DNA from: Primorskyibacter marinus
GTDB lineage: Bacteria; Pseudomonadota; Alphaproteobacteria; Rhodobacterales; Rhodobacteraceae
Assembly (NCBI RefSeq): GCF_003313245.1
Contig: NZ_QJSD01000003.1
Coordinates: 236,642 to 300,641 of the forward strand
Direction: 5' to 3'
DNA length: 64,000 nt
The notes below the pieces were generated by a model that searched no databases, was not told the origin of the DNA, and saw only the letters and a program-made list of their open reading frames with translations. Below, one piece after another: positions 1 through 8,999 of the stretch; within the stretch, counting starts at the first letter, position 1; every line of letters begins with the position of its first letter. The position numbers and the translations under genes were made by a program.

Positions 1-177
1 TTCGAGAATATCGCCCCAAATGTTCAGGCCCAGCTTTTTGGCCTCGGGGCTGCGGGTGCGGGTTTCGGGATCGAAGATCCGAAACGACATGACATATTCC
101 TGCTCTGCGGACAGGGCCAACCGCTCCAGCGCCGGAAATCCTTCGGCGGCGGTGATCAGCGGTGTGATTTCTGCCAT
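1..177 (-). CDS. N-terminal fragment of an unidentified protein, possibly phospholipase D-like
   Basis: The frame opens with ATG at 177 and stays open for 59 codons to the window edge, so only the N-terminus is visible. An AGGAG Shine-Dalgarno sits 5-6 bases before the ATG, and the gene starts 9 bases after the murJ stop, so it is probably co-transcribed with murJ. The visible part is soluble with no signal peptide. Its wording (an ITAAEGFPALERL-type start, then SFRIFDPETRTRSPEA) reminds me of phospholipase D-like proteins of Rhodobacterales, but the catalytic HKD motifs would lie outside the window, so the family is a guess. Confidence 0.7.
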   Translation of the reverse strand, partial: MAEITPLITAAEGFPALERLALSAEQEYVMSFRIFDPETRTRSPEAKKLGLNIWGDILE

Positions 178-186
178 GATGTCTCC

Positions 187-1731
187 TTATCTGCGGCGCC
201 GCAGCGCAAGTTTGAATTCCGAAAGACGGAACGCACCAAGTGCCTGTCCGGTTGCAAAATAGCTGACGATGCCCACACAAATCAGCACGATCAGGGCGAT
301 GTAGCGCAGGCCGGGCATGCCCAGAAACGGCCCGATGACCAGCATTGCTGCCCAAAGTATGACACCCATGACGACAGCGGCCAGACAAATCCGCCAGATC
401 CGGCGGCGGAACCGTGCGTCAAACCGGGCGACATCGCCCATCCGCCGCCCGCCGCGCGCCAGCAGGAACACGATCACCCAACCCGCCACGGTTGTGGCAA
501 TGGCCGGTGCGATCCAGCCGATCACCTGCGCAAGGCCGATTGCCAGCACCGCGTTCACAGCCATTGCCCAGACCGCGTAGCGAAACGGCGAACGCGTATC
601 TTCGCGTGCGAAGAACAGCGGTTGCAGTAGTTTTTGCAGCACGAAAGCCGGCAGGCCCAGCCCGTAGATCGCCACGGCAATCGCCATGGCGGCGGCGTCG
701 TCTGCGCTTGTGGCACCGCGTTGAAACAGCACCGAGACCAGCGGCAGGGGGATCACCACCAGTGCGACCGAGGCGGGGATGGTCAGCGCCATGCTGATCT
801 CACCGGCGCGCGAGAACGCCTCGCGCGCGCCGGTGTCATCTTCGGCTTTCAGGCGGCGCGACAGGTCCGGCAGCAGCACGATCCCCACCGCGATACCGAC
901 CACGCCCAGGGGCAGTTGATACAGACGGTCAGCGGCATAAAGCCAGCCCACGGCCTTTTCGAAATGGCTTGCGACCTGTTGGCCGACAAGCAGGTTGATC
1001 TGCATGACACCGCTGGCAAGCGCGGCGGGCACAGCCACCACGATCAGGCGGCGCATATCGGGGGTAAAACGGGGGCGGGCGACTCGCAAACGCACGCCCG
1101 CACGCTCTGCCGCGACCCAGACCAGCACCAGTTGCGCCACCCCGGCCAGCGGCACTGTCCAGATCAGCGCCATGACCACATCGCCGCCCGCAAACGCCGC
1201 CCAGCCCATCGCGGCGATGACGAAGATATTCAGCAAGACGGGTGCCGCAGCGGCGGCCGCAAAATGCCCGGTGGCGTTCAGCGCGCCGGAAAACAGCGCC
1301 GCCAGCGAGATGAACAGGATATAGGGAAACACCACGCGTCCGAAGCCCACGGTCAGATCGAACCGCGCGCTGCCCTCGAACCCGCCCGCCGTGGCCCAGA
1401 CCAGCGCGGGCATGAAGATCATCGCCAGTGCGGTCAGTGCCAGCAGCACCAGAGCAAGGCCGTTCATCGCGTCGCGGGCAAAGCCCAGCGGATCCTCGCC
1501 CGCCTCGTATTTCTTCGAGAACATCGGCACGAAAGCCGCGTTGAAGGCACCCTCGGCGAAGAAACGGCGGAACATGTTGGGCAGGCGGAAGGCGGCGACG
1601 AAAGCATCCATCACCGGACCGGGGCCGATCAGGCCAAGGATCAGCACCTCGCGCACCACGCCCAGAATGCGGCTCATCAAGGTCCAGAAGCCAACGGTCA
1701 GGACACCGGACATCAGGCGGATGGGTTTCAT
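187..1731 (-). CDS. murJ: MurJ lipid II flippase (MviN family)
   Basis: A 514-residue, almost entirely hydrophobic protein of the expected length for MurJ, which moves lipid II across the inner membrane for peptidoglycan synthesis. The N-terminus carries the family signature: GVLTVGFWTLMSRILGVVR, then AFRLPNMFRRFFAEGAFNAAFVP around residues 47-70, including conserved charged residues of the central cavity. About 14 membrane segments can be drawn. It lies 87 bases downstream of glnD on the same strand, an arrangement common in alphaproteobacteria. The ATG at 1731 is used; a second Met at residue 7 is possible. Confidence 0.96.
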   Translation of the reverse strand: MKPIRLMSGVLTVGFWTLMSRILGVVREVLILGLIGPGPVMDAFVAAFRLPNMFRRFFAEGAFNAAFVPMFSKKYEAGEDPLGFARDAMNGLALVLLALTALAMIFMPALVWATAGGFEGSARFDLTVGFGRVVFPYILFISLAALFSGALNATGHFAAAAAAPVLLNIFVIAAMGWAAFAGGDVVMALIWTVPLAGVAQLVLVWVAAERAGVRLRVARPRFTPDMRRLIVVAVPAALASGVMQINLLVGQQVASHFEKAVGWLYAADRLYQLPLGVVGIAVGIVLLPDLSRRLKAEDDTGAREAFSRAGEISMALTIPASVALVVIPLPLVSVLFQRGATSADDAAAMAIAVAIYGLGLPAFVLQKLLQPLFFAREDTRSPFRYAVWAMAVNAVLAIGLAQVIGWIAPAIATTVAGWVIVFLLARGGRRMGDVARFDARFRRRIWRICLAAVVMGVILWAAMLVIGPFLGMPGLRYIALIVLICVGIVSYFATGQALGAFRLSEFKLALRRRR

Positions 1732-1818
1732 GTTTGCGGTGCCTTTTTGCGTCCGATCAGCTTGGCAATGGCTTATATCATCGGCAAGAGCGGCGGAAGA
1801 GGGCGCGGCGGGACCGGT

Positions 1819-4566
1819 TCAGGACCGCGCCCGCGCCGATCCGGCAGCAATGGCCTCGCGCAGCTTTTTCTCCAGGGATTTCTGCTTGGACGTCGATCGA
1901 AATTTCAGCCCGAACATATCCTTGACGTAAAAACTGTCCACCACCTGTTCGCCATAGGTCGCGATCACCGCCGAGGCGATATAGATATTCTGGTTCGCCA
2001 GCGTGCGCGTCAGGTCATACAGAAGGCCCGGACGGTCGCGGGTGTCCACCTCGATGATGGTGTAGATTTCCGAGCCATCATTGTCGAAAGTGATCGAGGT
2101 CGGCACCTGGAAAGCACGTTCGCGCTTTTTCATCTTGTCACGGTCTTTGATCGCGTCCTGCGGCACCACTTCGCCCAGCAACGTTTGGTGAATGGACTTG
2201 AGCAGGCGGGGCAGGCGCGATTCTTCGAACGGGTGGCCATCGGCATCCTGTATCCAGAAAACCGCCGTGGCATAGCCATCCTTTGACGTGTAGGTGCGTG
2301 CGTCCACGACATTGGCACCAACCAGCGCCAGAGCACCGGCAAGGCGGCTGAAAATGCCGGGATGATCGACCAGCGCGAAACAGACGCGGGTGGCATCGCG
2401 GTCAATATCGGGATGCAGGTCGATGCGGATCTCGTCGTCGTCGATATCTTTCAGAAGCTTCGCAAAAATCACATGGGCGGTGATGTGCAAACCTTGCCAA
2501 TAGGGCGGATAATGCCGTGTGGTTTCGATGCGCAAATCCTTGCTGTTCCAATCATGGAGCGCGTCGCGCAGCGCCTTCTTGGCCTCGACCCCGCGATTTT
2601 CGCGGTTGAGGATTTCCAGCCCGTCCTCCAACGCCCGGCGGGTTTGCCGGTAAAGCGCGCGCAGCAGGGCGGCTTTCCAGTTGTTCCAGGTGTTCGGACC
2701 GACCCCGCGAATGTCGCAGACGGTCAGCACGCAAAGCAGATCCAGCCGTTCGCGCGTCTGCACGGCCTTGGCAAAATCGCGCACGGTGCGCGGATCGGCG
2801 ATGTCGCGTTTCTGCGCCATGTCCGACATCAGCAGATGATAGCGCACCAGCCATTCAACCGTGGCGCATTCGGCCTTTTTCAACCCCAGCCGAGGCGCGA
2901 TCTTGCGGGCGATCTTGGCACCCAGAACGGCGTGATCCTCATCCCGGCCCTTGCCGATGTCATGCAGCAGCAGCGCCACATACAGCACTTTGCGGTTGAT
3001 ACCCTCATCCAGAATCGAGGACGCGACGGGCAGTTCCTCGATCAGGTTCTTATGCTCGATCTCGGACAGGTTCCAGATGCACTGGATCGTGTGTTCGTCC
3101 ACCGTGTAATGGTGGTACATGTTGAACTGCATCATCGCGACGATCGTTTCGAATTCCGGGATGAACGCTCCAAGAAAACCCAGCTCGTTCATCCGGCGCA
3201 AGGCACGGTCGGGATTTCCGTGCTTCAGCAACAGATCAAGAAAGATGCGGCGCGCTTCCTTGTTGTTGCGCATCTCGTCGTCGACCAGATGCAGGTTGGC
3301 CGCGACAAGCCGCATCGCATCCGGATGGATCAAAAGACCGGTGCGCAGCGCCTCTTCGAACAGCCGCAGCATGTTCAGCTTGTCCGACAGAAACGCCGCG
3401 TCATCGACCAGCGCCAGCCGGTTGTTCACGACGGTATAGGCTTTCTTGACGCGCGGGGGGCGGTTGAAGATCCGCATCAGCAGCGGTGCGCTTTTGGTGT
3501 GGTCCGCCTCCAGCGAGGTCAGGAAGATCCGCGTCATGTCGCCAACAGTGGTGGCGTGGCGAAAATAGGTTTGCATGAACCATTCCACGGCGCGCCGCCC
3601 GCCCTTGTCGGTATAGCCCATTGCCTCGGCTACCTCGACCTGCATGTCGAAGGTCAGTTGCTCCATCGGGCGACCTGCAATCAGATGCAGGTGACAGCGA
3701 ACCCCCCACAGGAAGCGTTCGGCGACGATGAAGCTATGGTATTCCTCGGAGCGGAATACGCCCTTGCCGATCAGTTCTTCAGTGGTGTCGACCCGGTGGA
3801 CGTATTTGGCGATCCAATACAGCGACTGGATGTCCCGAAGCCCGCCCTTGCCCTCTTTGACATTGGGTTCGACCATGTAACGCTGGCCGCCCTGCTTTTC
3901 GTGGCGCGCGTCGCGTTCGGCAAGTTTGGCTTCGACGAACTCGCGGGCGGTGCCTTTGAACAGATCGTCCCAAAGACGCGCGTCCAGCTCGTCCGCGAGG
4001 GCCGCGTTGCCGCACAGAAAACGGTGTTCCAGCATGGCGGTGCGGATGGTGAAATCTTCGGTTCCCAGACGCAGGCAATCCTCGACCGTGCGGCTGGAAT
4101 GCCCAACCTTCATGCGCAGGTCCCACAGGATATACAGCATCGCCTCAATGACGCTTTCGGCCCAGGGGGTGATCTTGTAAGGCGTCAGAAACAGCAGATC
4201 GACATCGGAATGCGGTGCCATTTCGCCGCGACCGTAGCCGCCAACCGCCATGACGGCGATCCGTTCGCCCTTCGTCGGGTTGGGGTTGGGGTAAAGCCGT
4301 TCTGTCGCGACCGTCCAGATTTCACGGATCAGGCAATCGGTCAGCCATGTATAGGAACGGGTCGTGGGGCGTCCCTTGAACGGATCGGCCCGAAACGCCT
4401 CGGCGATCACGGCACGACCGCGCTTTTGGGTTTCGGCCAGAACCTTGACCAGGGCGGGGCGCGCCGGTTGGCCAGCCTCGACCCCGTCCAGAGCTGCGCT
4501 CAGCTCGGCGCGCAGCACTGCCGGGTCGCAGATTTCGGATGCCGGACAAATCAGGTTTTCCGGCAT
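1819..4566 (-). CDS. glnD: Bifunctional [protein-PII] uridylyltransferase/uridylyl-removing enzyme
   Basis: GlnD adds or removes UMP on PII proteins in response to glutamine and so sets nitrogen control. The 915-residue product has the nucleotidyltransferase motif GGYGRGEMAPHSDVDLLF near residues 108-128. A PII-UR HD phosphohydrolase domain (HTIQCIWNLSE, then LLLHDIGKGRDEDH) follows in the middle, and two C-terminal ACT domains (DHPGIFSRLAGAL and DTRDRPGLLYDLTR) should sense glutamine. The frame could extend to a TTG at 4632, but that overlaps the next gene by 41 bases. ATG 4566 avoids the overlap and keeps all domains. Confidence 0.96.
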   Translation of the reverse strand: MPENLICPASEICDPAVLRAELSAALDGVEAGQPARPALVKVLAETQKRGRAVIAEAFRADPFKGRPTTRSYTWLTDCLIREIWTVATERLYPNPNPTKGERIAVMAVGGYGRGEMAPHSDVDLLFLTPYKITPWAESVIEAMLYILWDLRMKVGHSSRTVEDCLRLGTEDFTIRTAMLEHRFLCGNAALADELDARLWDDLFKGTAREFVEAKLAERDARHEKQGGQRYMVEPNVKEGKGGLRDIQSLYWIAKYVHRVDTTEELIGKGVFRSEEYHSFIVAERFLWGVRCHLHLIAGRPMEQLTFDMQVEVAEAMGYTDKGGRRAVEWFMQTYFRHATTVGDMTRIFLTSLEADHTKSAPLLMRIFNRPPRVKKAYTVVNNRLALVDDAAFLSDKLNMLRLFEEALRTGLLIHPDAMRLVAANLHLVDDEMRNNKEARRIFLDLLLKHGNPDRALRRMNELGFLGAFIPEFETIVAMMQFNMYHHYTVDEHTIQCIWNLSEIEHKNLIEELPVASSILDEGINRKVLYVALLLHDIGKGRDEDHAVLGAKIARKIAPRLGLKKAECATVEWLVRYHLLMSDMAQKRDIADPRTVRDFAKAVQTRERLDLLCVLTVCDIRGVGPNTWNNWKAALLRALYRQTRRALEDGLEILNRENRGVEAKKALRDALHDWNSKDLRIETTRHYPPYWQGLHITAHVIFAKLLKDIDDDEIRIDLHPDIDRDATRVCFALVDHPGIFSRLAGALALVGANVVDARTYTSKDGYATAVFWIQDADGHPFEESRLPRLLKSIHQTLLGEVVPQDAIKDRDKMKKRERAFQVPTSITFDNDGSEIYTIIEVDTRDRPGLLYDLTRTLANQNIYIASAVIATYGEQVVDSFYVKDMFGLKFRSTSKQKSLEKKLREAIAAGSARARS

Positions 4567-4591
4567 CCCGTTGCTTGTAAGGGGTTTCTGT

Positions 4592-5773
4592 TCAGAAACC
4601 GGCACCGCCGAAGCTTCTTGGGGCAGGGTCAAGGATCACCAATTGATTGTTGCGCACCGTTGCGACGGCAAGCCCACGTTCGTTGGTCCCATCCGCCTTC
4701 AGCCGAAATACACCTGACGTGCCCTGGAAGCCAGCCGATTGCGTCAGCGCGCCTCGGGTCAGGGCATTGTTCTTGCCACGCGATGCAAGCGCGCCGATGG
4801 CCGCGATACCATCATAGGCCAGCCCGCCCAACTGGTGCGGCGCAGACCCGAATGCGCTGGCATAACGGCCTTCGAACGCCGACACGGTCTGTTGGTTGGG
4901 CAAGGCGAACCAGCCGCCCTGGGCCCCGCGCAGTTGCAGCGTTTGCGCAGGCACATCCCAGCGAGAAAGCCCCAGATACTGGGTGCTGGCTGTCGCGACG
5001 CCGGCCTCGGGCAGCAATTGCAGCAAGAGCGGCAGAGCGCCTGCAGGCGTCGAGGTCAGGAAGACCGAATCGGCCCCCGTCGCGTTCACGGTGCCCGCGA
5101 TGCGCGGCGCGGCGGCGGCCACGGCCTGTTGCGAGAAGGCAAAGCTTTCGACAGCCGCGACGTTGACCCCGTTGCGGGATGCGGCCTGTTGGATGGCATT
5201 GCGGCCAAAGGCACCTTCGGTATTGTCAGGATGCACGATAACGACACTGCGTTTGCCTTGTCGCGCTGCAAACCCCATCAACCGGTTCGCATTGTCGTCG
5301 AAGGTCGGGCCCAGAATGAACAGATTGCCCCCGGCGATCGAGCTGTTGTTGGAGAATGCCAGCACGTTGATGCCTTCATCTGCCACTGCATTGCTTGCGG
5401 CCACGGCATTATCGGCAAAAAGTGGTCCCAGGATGATCTTTGCACCCTCGTCGGCGGCGCGTTGCGCAAGTGCTGCGCTTTGAGCCTGATCGCCTGCCGT
5501 ATCATAAACCCGCAGATCGACCCGAACGCCGTTCAGGTCCGCGATGGCAAGCCGCGCCGCATTTTCTAGGCTGCGCCCCACCGCGCCCGCGCTGGAATGG
5601 CTTTTGGGGACCAGCAGCGCGACGGGGATCGGAGCCTTGGGATCGATTTTCTGACCGCCACCGCCCGACATGGAAACGCCACCTTCGGGAAGGCAGCCGG
5701 CAAGTGCGATGACCGATGCCAATGCGGCAATTTTTGCCAGCGCCTTGCGGATAGGGGTGAAAACGGCAAACAT
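4592..5773 (-). CDS. Penicillin-binding protein activator lipoprotein (LpoA-like)
   Basis: The 393-residue product starts with a lipoprotein signal peptide whose lipobox LAGC places the modified cysteine at residue 27. The mature part begins with a Gly/Ser linker (SMSGGGGQK), then a type-1 periplasmic-binding fold (PVALLVPKS..., KIILGPLFADNAVAASNAVADEGI). This is the alphaproteobacterial relative of LpoA/LppC, an outer-membrane lipoprotein thought to stimulate penicillin-binding proteins. It is divergent from rsmI, as in many alphaproteobacteria. ATG 5773 is preferred over the longer frame from 5839 because it puts the signal peptide at the N-terminus. Confidence 0.87.
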   Translation of the reverse strand: MFAVFTPIRKALAKIAALASVIALAGCLPEGGVSMSGGGGQKIDPKAPIPVALLVPKSHSSAGAVGRSLENAARLAIADLNGVRVDLRVYDTAGDQAQSAALAQRAADEGAKIILGPLFADNAVAASNAVADEGINVLAFSNNSSIAGGNLFILGPTFDDNANRLMGFAARQGKRSVVIVHPDNTEGAFGRNAIQQAASRNGVNVAAVESFAFSQQAVAAAAPRIAGTVNATGADSVFLTSTPAGALPLLLQLLPEAGVATASTQYLGLSRWDVPAQTLQLRGAQGGWFALPNQQTVSAFEGRYASAFGSAPHQLGGLAYDGIAAIGALASRGKNNALTRGALTQSAGFQGTSGVFRLKADGTNERGLAVATVRNNQLVILDPAPRSFGGAGF

Positions 5774-5865
5774 GAAATAGCGACTCCCTCGATGATGCGG
5801 GTTCCCGATCCGGACCCGCGTTTGTACATAACAGATCATAAACGTCCCGAAGAGAGGGTCCAGCG

Positions 5866-6744
5866 ATGAATCCCGGTGAGCAGAAATTGGCGGGTGGCCT
5901 TTACTTCGTCGCCACGCCGATCGGCAATGCGCGCGACATCACCCTGCGCGCGCTTGACGTGCTGGCGACAGCCGATGTGCTGGCCGCAGAAGACACCCGC
6001 AGCCTGCGCAAATTGATGGAGATTCACGGCGTCAGCGTGGGGGAGCGGCCTTTGCTGGCCTATCACGACCACAATGGCGGCAAGATGCGGCCACGAATCA
6101 TGGCGGAAATAGCGGCAGGAAAATCCGTGGCCTACGCGTCCGAGGCCGGGACGCCGCTGATTTCAGATCCGGGTTTCGACCTGTTACGCGCGGCGGCCGA
6201 GGACGGCTTGCCGGTGCATTCCCTGCCGGGTGCCTCGGCGGTTCTGACGGCGCTGACGATGGCCGGGCTGCCGACAGACAAGTTTCTGTTTGCGGGCTTT
6301 CTGCCAAATGCAAAGGGCCAGCGGAAATCCGCACTCAAGGCTCTGGCCAGCGTTCAGGCGACGCTGGTATTCTACGAATCGCCCAAGCGGACCGCGGCGA
6401 TGCTGGCCGATGCGGCAGAGGTGCTGGGCGCTGACCGTCCCGCCGCGATGTGTCGCGAATTGACCAAGCGGTTTGAGGAGTGCAGGCGCGGCACGCTTGC
6501 GGAACTGGCCGAAAACATCGCCTCCGGTCCGATCAAGGGCGAGGTCGTGATCGTCATCGGGCGGGGTGAGGTCAAGGCCGTTAGCGAATCGGTAATGATC
6601 GGGATGTTAGAAGACGCATTGAAGCGGATGTCGGTACGCGATGCTGCGGATATCGTCGCCGAGGGCACGGGCGCACCCCGGCGGAAAGTCTACCAGATGG
6701 CGCTGAAGCTGGGGCAGGGTGATGGACCGGAGGATGACGGGTGA
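5866..6744 (+). CDS. rsmI: 16S rRNA (cytidine1402-2'-O)-methyltransferase RsmI
   Basis: RsmI methylates the ribose of C1402 in the 30S decoding centre using SAM. The 292-residue protein shows the family motifs in order: GGLYFVATPIGNARDITLRAL near residue 10, AAEDTRSLRKL near 41, ASEAGTPLISDPGFDL near 88, and LPGASAVLTAL near 111. It has the C-terminal extension normal for alphaproteobacteria. Its stop overlaps the original ATG of yraN (6734). Divergent from the LpoA-like gene. Confidence 0.96.
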   Translation: MNPGEQKLAGGLYFVATPIGNARDITLRALDVLATADVLAAEDTRSLRKLMEIHGVSVGERPLLAYHDHNGGKMRPRIMAEIAAGKSVAYASEAGTPLISDPGFDLLRAAAEDGLPVHSLPGASAVLTALTMAGLPTDKFLFAGFLPNAKGQRKSALKALASVQATLVFYESPKRTAAMLADAAEVLGADRPAAMCRELTKRFEECRRGTLAELAENIASGPIKGEVVIVIGRGEVKAVSESVMIGMLEDALKRMSVRDAADIVAEGTGAPRRKVYQMALKLGQGDGPEDDG

Positions 6745-7076
6745 GGTGTCAAACCTTGCCGGAAAAGCCGCAGAAAAATCGGTCGCGCGCGACTATGAAA
6801 GGCGCGGCTACAGCATTGCCCGGACCCGCTGGCGGCGAGATTGACCTGATCCTTGAGCGCGGCAAACTTGTTGTCTTCGTCGAGGTCAAGAAAAGCCGCG
6901 ATTTTTCGCACGCGGCCTTGCGGATCAGCGCAGCGCAACAGCAACGTATCTTTGGGGCCGCCGAAGAATACCTTGCGTCCTGTCCGAACGGTACGATGAC
7001 CGACTGTCGGGTGGATGTCGCTTTGGTCGATGCTGCCGGGCGCATCAAGGTGATCGAGAACGCCTTTGCCGCCTGA
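6734..7076 (+). pseudogene. yraN: yraN (UPF0102) endonuclease-like gene, frameshifted
   Basis: The natural start is ATG 6734, overlapping the rsmI stop. This frame reads a typical YraN N-terminus (GKAAEKSVARDYERRGYSIARTRWRR) but ends at a TGA at 6842-6844. The conserved nuclease core (GGEIDLILERGKLVVFVEVKKSRDF) and C-terminus lie in a different frame from about 6828 to 7076. Family members normally carry a few more residues (about WRGRGGEIDL) at the junction, so roughly 11 bases of a GC-rich run seem to be missing. Both halves are otherwise intact, so this is a recent deletion or an assembly error. YraN is an uncharacterised restriction-endonuclease-fold protein. Confidence 0.8.
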
Positions 7077-7152
7077 CATCAGCGGCGCGCCCATTGCCTA
7101 ACCCCGCGCCTTGCGGCATGTAGTTCCCAAATCCGCAAGCGAAGGGGCAAGC

Positions 7153-8088
7153 ATGAAGATCGCGTTTCAGATGGATCCCATCGAGCAGGTCAATATCGAG
7201 GCTGACAGTACGTTCCGGCTTGCCGAAGAGGCACAGGCGCGCGGACACGAGCTGTTTTACTACCTGCCCGACCAGTTGGCCTATCAGGAGGGGCGCATCA
7301 CCGCCCGCGGTCAATCGCTGCAAGTTCAGCGCAAACAGGGTGCCCATGCCACGCTGGGCGAGATGCAGGAAGTCGATCTTGCGGATTTCGATGTCGTCTG
7401 GCTGCGGCAAGACCCGCCGTTCGACATGCATTACATCACGCTGACGCATCTGTTGGACCGAATTCACCCCGGCACGCTGGTGGTCAATGATCCATTCTGG
7501 GTGCGCAACTATCCTGAAAAACTGTTGGTGCTTGATTTCCCGGATCTGACGCCGCCCACGACGATTGCCCGCGACCTTGCCACGATCAAGGCGTTCAAGG
7601 CCAAGCACGGTGATGTCATCCTCAAGCCGCTTTATGGCAATGGGGGCGCGGGCGTGTTCCGGCTGGATGCCAATGATCGCAACCTGTCCTCCTTGCACGA
7701 GCTGTTCACCGGGTTCAGCCGCGAGCCGTTGATTGTGCAGAAATTCCTGCCCGACGTGTCCAAGGGCGACAAGCGCGTGATCCTTGTTGACGGCGAACCG
7801 GTTGGCGCGATCAACCGGGTGCCCGCCAAAGGCGAAACCCGTTCCAACATGCATGTCGGGGGGCGGCCCGAAAAGGTGTCCCTGACCGAGCGTGATCTTG
7901 AAATCTGCGCGCGGATCGGTCCGAACCTTCGTGAAAAGGGGCAGGTTTTTGTCGGGATCGACGTGATCGGCGACTGGCTGACCGAGATCAACGTAACCTC
8001 GCCCACTGGCATTCAGGAGCTTGAGAGGTTCGATGGCGTCAACATCGCCGCCAAGATCTGGGAGGCCATCGAGGCGCGCCGCGCATGA
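7153..8088 (+). CDS. gshB: Glutathione synthase
   Basis: GshB ligates gamma-glutamylcysteine and glycine with ATP, the last step of glutathione synthesis. The 311-residue product has the GshB N-terminal domain ([21 protein letters not shown]) and an ATP-grasp domain with [17 protein letters not shown] near residues 155-172 and the C-terminal [23 protein letters not shown] 7153 matches the family N-terminus. A GTG at 7111 would add 14 residues without family support. The next gene overlaps its stop by four bases. Position after rsmI/yraN is conserved in Rhodobacterales. Confidence 0.96.
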   Translation: MKIAFQMDPIEQVNIEADSTFRLAEEAQARGHELFYYLPDQLAYQEGRITARGQSLQVQRKQGAHATLGEMQEVDLADFDVVWLRQDPPFDMHYITLTHLLDRIHPGTLVVNDPFWVRNYPEKLLVLDFPDLTPPTTIARDLATIKAFKAKHGDVILKPLYGNGGAGVFRLDANDRNLSSLHELFTGFSREPLIVQKFLPDVSKGDKRVILVDGEPVGAINRVPAKGETRSNMHVGGRPEKVSLTERDLEICARIGPNLREKGQVFVGIDVIGDWLTEINVTSPTGIQELERFDGVNIAAKIWEAIEARRA

Positions 8089-8999
8089 GCTTGCGCAGTG
8101 CCCTGCTCAATCACTGGCTGCGCCTGACTGAAAAACGGCATCTTGCCCGTGCTACAACACCACAGGCCCTGCGCGTCAGCTTTGAGCGGAAGGCGCGCTT
8201 CTTTTTCCATGCGCCGAAGGGCAGCGCGTTCCAGCGCGGCTCAATTGCCGAGGTGCCAGTGCTTTGGGTTTCGGCCCCGGAGGCGGATGATGATCTGCTG
8301 ATCCTCTATTTTCACGGTGGCGGCTATGTCTTCGGTTCGCCGCGCACCCATCGCGCGATGCTGGCCTGGATCTCTTCAATGTGCAGCGCCTGGGCCTGTC
8401 TGCCTGACTACCGGCTGGCACCGGAGCACGCGTTCCCCGCCCCGGTCGAGGATGCGGTCGCCATCTATACGGACCTGCTTGACGGCGGCACGCTGCCGGA
8501 CCGCATCATCCTAGGCGGTGACAGTGCCGGTGGCGGGCTGGCGCTGGCGCTTCTGGCCGAGATTTGCCGTCAGGATCTGCCGCGACCAGCGGGATGCTTT
8601 GCCTTTTCACCGCTGACCGATCTGCGCTACGCAGGCGCGTCTATTCACGAAAATGCCGATAGCGATGTCGTTCTGCCCGCCGAGCGCGTGGACGAAATGG
8701 CTGACATGTATCTGCAAGGCGCTGACCCGGACGATCCGCGCGCCTCGCCCCTGCATGGGGATTTCACGGGGGCTTGTCCGGTCTGGCTGGCCGCGAGCGA
8801 CACAGAGATACTGCTGGATGATACGCGACGCATGGCCGAGGTCTTGCGCGCCCAAGGCGTCGAAGTGGAGGTTGAGATCAAGCCCAACATGCCGCATGTC
8901 TGGCCCCTGTTTCGCGGGTTGATCCCCGAAGCGGACGCCACGTTGCGGCGGCTGGCGAAGTGGATCACGCGTCTCGCGCGGCCGTCAAACGGTAGCTGA
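8085..8999 (+). CDS. Alpha/beta hydrolase of the hormone-sensitive lipase (HSL) esterase family
   Basis: A 304-residue soluble esterase. It has the oxyanion-hole motif [10 protein letters not shown] near residue 76 and the nucleophile elbow GDSAGGGLA near residue 145. The likely catalytic Asp lies in the [10 protein letters not shown] region near 240 and the His in MPHVWPLF near 268. All parts of the HSL-family triad are present, so it should be active, probably on short acyl esters; the substrate cannot be told. It overlaps the gshB stop by four bases and is convergent with comM, overlapping it by 35 bases. Confidence 0.88.
   Translation: MSLRSALLNHWLRLTEKRHLARATTPQALRVSFERKARFFFHAPKGSAFQRGSIAEVPVLWVSAPEADDDLLILYFHGGGYVFGSPRTHRAMLAWISSMCSAWACLPDYRLAPEHAFPAPVEDAVAIYTDLLDGGTLPDRIILGGDSAGGGLALALLAEICRQDLPRPAGCFAFSPLTDLRYAGASIHENADSDVVLPAERVDEMADMYLQGADPDDPRASPLHGDFTGACPVWLAASDTEILLDDTRRMAEVLRAQGVEVEVEIKPNMPHVWPLFRGLIPEADATLRRLAKWITRLARPSNGS

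Noticed and set aside
634-2286. Long plus-strand frame of 550 codons opposite murJ and glnD
   Set aside because: It is rich in His, Gln and Arg with no domain, typical of an antisense shadow of a GC-rich gene; murJ and glnD are certain.
2362-5166. 934-codon plus-strand frame opposite glnD and the LpoA-like gene
   Set aside because: Shadow of real genes; the composition is not protein-like and the tail is Arg/Pro low-complexity.
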